From assembly GCA_963920575.1 (NCBI GenBank), contig OY986972.1, positions 20,372,083 through 20,436,082 on the forward strand: 64,000 nucleotides of DNA, given 5' to 3'. The number at the start of each line of letters is the position of its first letter. Position 1 is the first letter of the stretch. A model generated the notes under the pieces. That model had not been told where the DNA came from. It did no database searches and saw only the letters and a list, made by a program, of their open reading frames with translations. Positions 60,001 through 64,000 of this stretch are shown here, in pieces. Source of the stretch: Narthecium ossifragum. Taxonomy: Eukaryota; Streptophyta; Magnoliopsida; Dioscoreales; Nartheciaceae. The position numbers were made by a program, and so were the translations under genes.

Positions 60001-62212
60001 ACTGTTTCCCAGTGGCTCTTTGATAATGGAGCCTACTCAAGTGCATGTTAACCCCGTCATTAGCAAGCTATTCATGATTGAGCCTGCAGTGAACCACATG
60101 AATGGATTGGTCAAATGTTCAAAGCTTTGTTTATTATGGCCTTTAACCTTTGGTGTCATCTCCTGCTTAGCTATGTGTTATATGCCTTGCAGAGACCTCT
60201 CATTCAACGAGCTCAATGGTTCAATTCCTGACAGCCTCGGCCAGTTGACATCATTGCAGACATTGTATGGAGATTTTTCTGAATTATGAGTTACACTATT
60301 CAGTATTCTGATTAATTTATTTTCTAGGAATCTTAATGGAAATTCTCTTTCTGGAAGAGTACCAGCCAATCTTGGAGGAAGGCCTCTTCACAGAGCTAGT
60401 TTCAAGTAAGAAATCCTCTAGCTGCAAGAATAATTCAAGCTTCTATACGAGTTGTCATATACATGCTACATTAAAAAATCAGGCATCTGTTGGTGAGTTG
60501 TATACATATATTGTCAGTGCCTTTTCTAATTAGAAGTGGATTACATCCAATTATATTGGACCAGGAGCCTGTTTCACAACAACGGGCTCATCCAAGCAAT
60601 CTGCCCTGCCTAGTCCATGATTTACTGACCTGCACCTAGATGAATTACATTAATCCCCGAGTTTGCACCAACCAGGGCGGGTTTTATAGATTGGACTTTG
60701 TCTCGTGCATGATAAAACTGGCTAGCTGCATTGGATCACCTAGCAGTGCAACAAGCATTGGTGCTCACACTCTTTTCTCTTTCATTAATATGCACAAGTG
60801 GTTTGATGTAGTGCATCCGACACCCAAGTATATAGCCCAAAATCATCCTAATGAGTCGTTCCGCACAATATCTTATTATGCTGTAGGTTTTATACATTAA
60901 CCTCTAGATGAAATCTTCAAGCTGGTGGCCTGCCTAGTGGCCCATTAAGAAATGTTGAACAATCAATTTTTGTTAAAATATTTTATCAGGCAAAAGATTG
61001 TGAATGCTAGAAATTCCATGATTTGCTTAATAAAATATTACAAATGGAACAAGACGGCAGGATCAATGTGGCTTCTCTCTTTTTCCAAGAAGATCGAAGC
61101 ACCATCAGCTTGATTCCTTGGTTGCACAATCAGCCGCTACAGCTTTACCATTTATACTCCTTTGTGCCTTCTTATCAGTCTTATCCTGTAAGCAGATAGT
61201 TGTTCAGAACTCAAAATATGAATCATACTCCTCTCTGAACACTAATATGTGTGGGCTTTTGGCTCGTTTTCTCTTCTTATTGAATCTTGTTTGGGTCCAT
61301 TAGGAGAAGATTCATTAGTGAGATGTCATGTGACTATGTAGATTGGAAAGATTTCTAGAGTCCATTGCAGGTGGGTTTAGGAGTTAGAGAAGGATAGAGC
61401 TTTGCTTTCTTTCTCTCCACTGCCTTGGATTAAATTTTGGATGCCTTTTTTTACTTCTTGGACTCGATGTGGCTTCCTAGTGGTTGAGGAGAGACGGTAT
61501 AAACAATGCTATGTCATGTTTTGCTTGTAGGCCTGAAACACACTTGATCATGTGTTCGCTCCTCTTCTTCCTCATTGCATATTTCTGGGATTTGATTCGG
61601 GCTTCCACTTCCCAACCGATTCAATCTTTTGGAGAATCTTGGAGTTTGGAACACTTCCTCCCTGAACAATGTGTCATTTAATTCTGCTTCTCACCCAATT
61701 TTCTTTCAGCATGCCATGCTCATCTACCTTTTAGTATCTTTGCTGGTCTATTCTTTTGTAGATGTGCGTAGTCCACATACTGATTCTGGTAAGTGCAGTT
61801 TCACTGGAAATGCAGGACTATGTGGCATTCCTGGATTAGGTTCATGTGGACCTCATCTTTCTGTCGCTGCTAAGGTTGGCATTGCATTTGGCGCTTTGGT
61901 TGCATTTCTAATATTTCTTATCTGCGTGACATGCTGGTGGAAGAGAAGGCAGAATATTCTGCGGGCACAGAAACTAGCTGCAGGTAAATGAACTTAATCC
62001 ATGCAGAGAGACTGAAAAGGGTAGGAATTATCCAAAGAATGTCTCATATTCTCACATATAATCTACCTGTGATCCTTATTACAGCAAGGGAAGCTCCATA
62101 TGCAAAAGCACGAACCCAATCCAAACGTGATGTGCAAATGACAAGACATCATCGTCCGCATGAACAGCAGTCTGGGACGCCTACCGAGAGCGGCCCCATC
62201 TTGTTTTCCTGA
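48071..62212 (+). CDS. RLP4: RLP4-like receptor protein (malectin-like domain, LRR, one TM); nine exons
   Basis: Exons: 48071-48173, 56365-57420, 58215-58362, 59125-59196, 59486-59557, 60193-60264, 60328-60405, 61799-61983, 62085-62212. All have GT-AG borders, phases agree, and the total is 1914 bp (637 residues); Arabidopsis RLP4 is of similar length. Residues 1-31 are a signal peptide ([14 protein letters not shown]). About 38-380 are malectin-like ([56 protein letters not shown]). FGWNGDPC lies near 403-410. Exons 4-7 are LRR units, three of them exactly 72 bp. [12 protein letters not shown] precedes a membrane helix (about 560-581), then [12 protein letters not shown] and a 56-residue tail without kinase. 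It probably acts at the plasma membrane; RLP4 has been linked to wall sensing at cell edges in Arabidopsis. Exon 3 begins at TTTTTTAG, because the nearer TTTCCAG would break the frame. The first intron is about 8.2 kb owing to insertions. Coding sequence looks intact. Confidence 0.92.
48794..49044. mobile_element. Tourist-like MITE in intron 1 of the RLP4-like gene
   Basis: GGGGCTGTTTGGTTGCTTGT at the left and its inverted match ending CAACCAAATAACCCC at the right, with TTA on both sides (48791-48793 and 49045-49047). 251 bp. The interior is repeated TTAGCTAATGCA/TGCATTAGTTAA units that fold back. Confidence 0.85.
49168..49852 (-). repeat. Copia LTR, left copy (685 bp)
   Basis: Shares TTGGAAAATAGAACTAGGAT and CTTAATCCAACA ends with the right copy but lacks about 460 bp of it (the part corresponding to about 55260-55790). 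Confidence 0.85.
50419..51254 (-). pseudogene. Copia RNase H and 3' part of RT
   Basis: Frames include [49 protein letters not shown] and, near the end, [20 protein letters not shown] and [13 protein letters not shown], all typical of copia RT-RNase H. Stops and frameshifts separate them (for example around 50610-50830). Confidence 0.85.
51255..51547. mobile_element. Mutator-like foldback MITE inside copia RT
   Basis: Left arm GAGTAGTGATTTGTGCACAT and inverted right arm (reverse complement GAATAAGTATTTGTGCACAT), 293 bp, with CTATCGGTAGTGGGCTACCG-type palindromes in the centre. A perfect 9-bp target duplication TTTTCATAC (51246-51254 and 51548-51556) indicates the Mutator superfamily. Removing it restores the copia RT frame around [10 protein letters not shown]. 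Confidence 0.9.
51548..53354 (-). pseudogene. Copia integrase and 5' part of RT
   Basis: Recognisable pieces: [20 protein letters not shown] and [11 protein letters not shown] (RT, 51897-52094), [13 protein letters not shown] and [20 protein letters not shown] (52277-52558), and [20 protein letters not shown] (integrase, 52574-52789). The stretch 52800-53350 has integrase-like sequence in mixed frames. Confidence 0.8.
53355..53950 (-). pseudogene. Copia protease and zinc knuckle
   Basis: A CCHC knuckle [14 protein letters not shown] (about 53900-53945) is followed, after a stop, by the protease frame (53355-53807). Its active-site region reads [12 protein letters not shown] where the family has WxxDTGATRHIC, so the catalytic Asp is Asn here and the Gly is Cys. 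Confidence 0.85.
54221..54816 (-). pseudogene. Copia gag with a 45-bp tandem duplication
   Basis: Two frames: [20 protein letters not shown] and [17 protein letters not shown], then [20 protein letters not shown] with [20 protein letters not shown]. Fifteen codons ([15 protein letters not shown]) are tandemly duplicated (about 54394-54483) without loss of frame. A frameshift near 54480-54540 breaks gag. Confidence 0.85.
54950..56095 (-). repeat. Copia LTR, right copy (1146 bp)
   Basis: Same ends as the left copy. It contains an extra region with near-repeats of GCCACATCACCTGTAACCTC (55430-55620), which may be tandemly expanded or lost in the other LTR. Confidence 0.85.
60406..61798. other. 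Intron 7 of the RLP4-like gene
   Basis: 1393 bp between the last LRR exon and the membrane-helix exon. Several frames are open but none has a recognisable product. An alternative acceptor TTTTGTAG at 61761 would keep neither frame nor homology. Confidence 0.6.
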
Positions 62213-62347
62213 GAAATTCTGCGTTAGAAATTGAAATTTTGCCCACATCAGTGCCCTGTTATAGCTTTCTTCTGTTGATTATTATGTTCTGGTGGTTTCT
62301 CCTTTGTGGCTTGAAGGTGTAGAATTCCATAAGATCATTTGATTGTG

Positions 62348-62534
62348 CGTATATTCCCCGTGAAGACAACTCGCACGCGGATTGGCTTGCTCGAGAAGCT
62401 CTTGCGATGTGTTATGTTTTTGATGTAAATGAGGAGGTCAGGGATGTTGTCCCCAGACCTCCGACTGATCTTTGTAATTAGCCCTTAATTGGGTTTCCCA
62501 GCCCTCGGGCTCAACTAATCAAAAAAAAAAAAAA
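62348..62534 (+). mobile_element. LINE 3' end, severely 5'-truncated (187 bp)
   Basis: It encodes YIPREDNSHADWLAREALAM and ends DVVPRPPTDLCN, stop, then a 3' UTR and 14 A residues (62521-62534). The PRE.N..AD.LA.EA pattern is the C-terminal RNase H of plant LINEs. Target duplication TGATTGTG occurs at 62340-62347 and 62535-62542. It lies about 135 bp after the RLP4-like stop codon. Confidence 0.85.
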
Positions 62535-62542
62535 TGATTGTG

Positions 62543-63615
62543 ATAACATGGTTACGGGTTTTCCCAGTGTCAGCAAATGCTAGCTGTAAATAGATAGGAC
62601 TGTACATTACCCTAAATTCTCTCAAGGTGACAACAAGGTGTGACATTACAGCTTCTGGTTGGATACTTGGATGATGCTAAATTTCCGATTGAGACGAGCA
62701 ATTTATAATTTTACTAGTGTTTTTGGAGTACTGGTTTTTCTCAGATATTTATGATATCCTCATTGAAGTAGTCCACTAAAATGGAGACAGTGATGACACG
62801 TTGGGTACGAGGTTAGAAAAAGTGGGGTCAAGGGGGAATAGAATTAGAAAAAGTGAGGTTAAGGAATGGGAATAGAAAAAAGTAGAGTGATAGTGGTAAA
62901 TGGAATGAGAATAAAATAGTAATGATTATTTTTTTATATTTGGAGTAGAAATAGGAATAATGAGAGTTATTCCCTCTTAACCCCATACCAAACAAGGGCC
63001 TTCATACAAGTTATTTCATGTCTTAATATGCAGTTGTTTCAGGATTTCAAAGATTGTTTGTGACAGTATTTCTAATCCGACTTCCATGTACTCCTTTTCC
63101 AGATTATGCAACACTTTGTAATTCCGGGTAGATGTGCAGAAGACTTTCAAGAAGAATAAGATCACACCACTTGAAACCTTCTCCTTTCACTTTCTAGACA
63201 ATCACAGCATACAAAGAATGCTGCCTGACTTGCACGAAAATCTACTTTGTTTTCCATACTCGCGCCAGTTCCTTTCAAAGATCAAAATAAAATTTTAATG
63301 GATGTTTGGAACTTGGTCAAGTTTAGGTTCAAAACAACCTTTGGGCCAATTTTAATGGATGAAAAATGAAAATAGAAAACAGAGTGGAAAATATGTTTAG
63401 CTTATAGCTTTAATGTTTTCTAGAAAATAGAAACCATGTTTTTCAGAAAGTACGAAAGCACAAAATTTTTGTTTCAGTCTTTTGTTTTCATTTGCAATTT
63501 TCAGAAAACAGCTTTTTAACATTCCAAACCAAACACATTTTATAAAGCTCAAAACAGAAATTGAAAATAGAAAACAAGAAATGAAAATGGATAGAAACAT
63601 GAAAATATTTTCCAA
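62543..63615. other. Downstream spacer, no supported gene
   Basis: Contains GGAATAG/GTTAAGG-type repeats (62800-62990) ending in CAAACAAGGGCC and a stretch rich in AAAATAGAAAAC (63300-63610). Both look like MITE-type sequence, but their ends were not resolved. Confidence 0.4.
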
Positions 63616-63863
63616 GAGTGCTGATTTGTGCACATGCTGACATGACATGTATATTACACATGCCACGATTGGTAGTCAAAGTACCAACTCTTTCATCTAC
63701 TCCATCGATAATGGGCTACCGATGGGATAGATGAAGCTATCGGTAGTGAGTTACTGATACATTCGATCGATAATGGGCTATCGATTAATTCAATCGATCA
63801 AGTACCAATTCTTTCATCTATCCTATCGGTAACCCATTACCGATAGTTTACCGATAGGATAGA
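63616..63863. mobile_element. CGGTAGTG-family foldback MITE, interrupted by a LINE
   Basis: Starts GAGTGCTGATTTGTGCACATG, then repeated ATCGGTAGTGAG/CTACCGAT palindromes. Its right arm is missing because the poly(T) of the LINE begins at 63864. Confidence 0.7.
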
Positions 63864-64000
63864 TTTTTTTTTTTTTTTGCTTAATTGAGCCAAACAGGCT
63901 AGGTGATACTACATACCCAAGGTTCTACATATACATAGCCCCGCCGATTGCTCCAATCCGAGCTCGGCGGGCGAGATCATCTGCAACAGCAATCGAAACC
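63864..64000 (-). mobile_element. LINE 3' end on the minus strand, running off the window
   Basis: Poly(T) at 63864-63878, then GCTTAATTGAGCC, matching the 3' UTR end of the LINE at 62348-62534 (GGGCTCAACTAATC plus poly(A)). The minus strand encodes SIAVADDLARRARIGAIGGA and then a stop, again an RNase H-type tail (AD.LARRA). It continues past the window edge. Confidence 0.75.

Noticed and set aside
60640..60900. 86-residue open frame in intron 7
   Set aside because: No homology, no fit with exon phases of the surrounding gene, and no initiation context.

Overview
The window is nuclear DNA of a flowering plant, shown by spliced genes with GT-AG introns, a plant-specific receptor-like protein gene, KNOX, HAK/KUP and PP7 gene fragments, Cassandra retroelements and Tourist-like MITEs. 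A monocot is my best guess but the sequence does not prove it. No bacterial or organellar features were seen.

The only intact host gene I can support is an orthologue of Arabidopsis RLP4 on the plus strand (48071-62212). It has nine exons and encodes about 637 residues: signal peptide, malectin-like domain, WNGDPC motif, short LRR block, one membrane helix and a short basic tail. Its first intron holds a Tourist-like MITE and a decayed copia retrotransposon in the opposite orientation. That copia element itself carries a Mutator-like foldback MITE with a 9-bp target duplication. Downstream are two LINE 3' ends with poly(A) or poly(T).

Most of 1.8-47 kb is nested retroelement DNA. Two recurring families have TG..CA-type ends and 5-bp target duplications but no coding interior. 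I call them LTR-A (about 2.1-2.8 kb, eleven bounded copies plus a degenerate one, reading TGTGAGGACC... to ...GTGTGACA) and LTR-B (about 1.7 kb, three copies, TGATAAGACG... to ...TTCTATCA). They behave like solo LTRs or LTR-sized non-autonomous units. Copies sit inside copies. The clearest stack is LTR-A 1802-11153, containing LTR-B 3795-10655, containing a CACTA-like transposon 5268-10309. That transposon carries pieces of at least four host genes. Another LTR-A (16722-41553) split a GRF zinc-finger gene fragment and was then filled by at least ten more insertions, including two Cassandra solo LTRs with recognisable 5S rRNA sequence. A Ty3/gypsy element (41758-47048) has matching LTRs and target duplication but has lost RT, RNase H and integrase.

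The most unusual signal is that LTR-A and LTR-B, otherwise dissimilar, both carry arrays of an 8-bp palindrome, GATCGATC, just upstream of a TATA box. LTR-A also carries a second array in its presumed transcribed part. In two LTR-A copies that second slot is filled by a different palindrome, GGTCGACC. Together these fit GRTCGAYC. This looks like a shared, exchangeable cis-element module and is the best candidate here for something undescribed.

Left edge (1-1800): a purine/pyrimidine-rich acidic reading frame on the minus strand, a foldback element, and a decayed SCC4/MAU2 cohesin-loader fragment probably carried by a TIR element.
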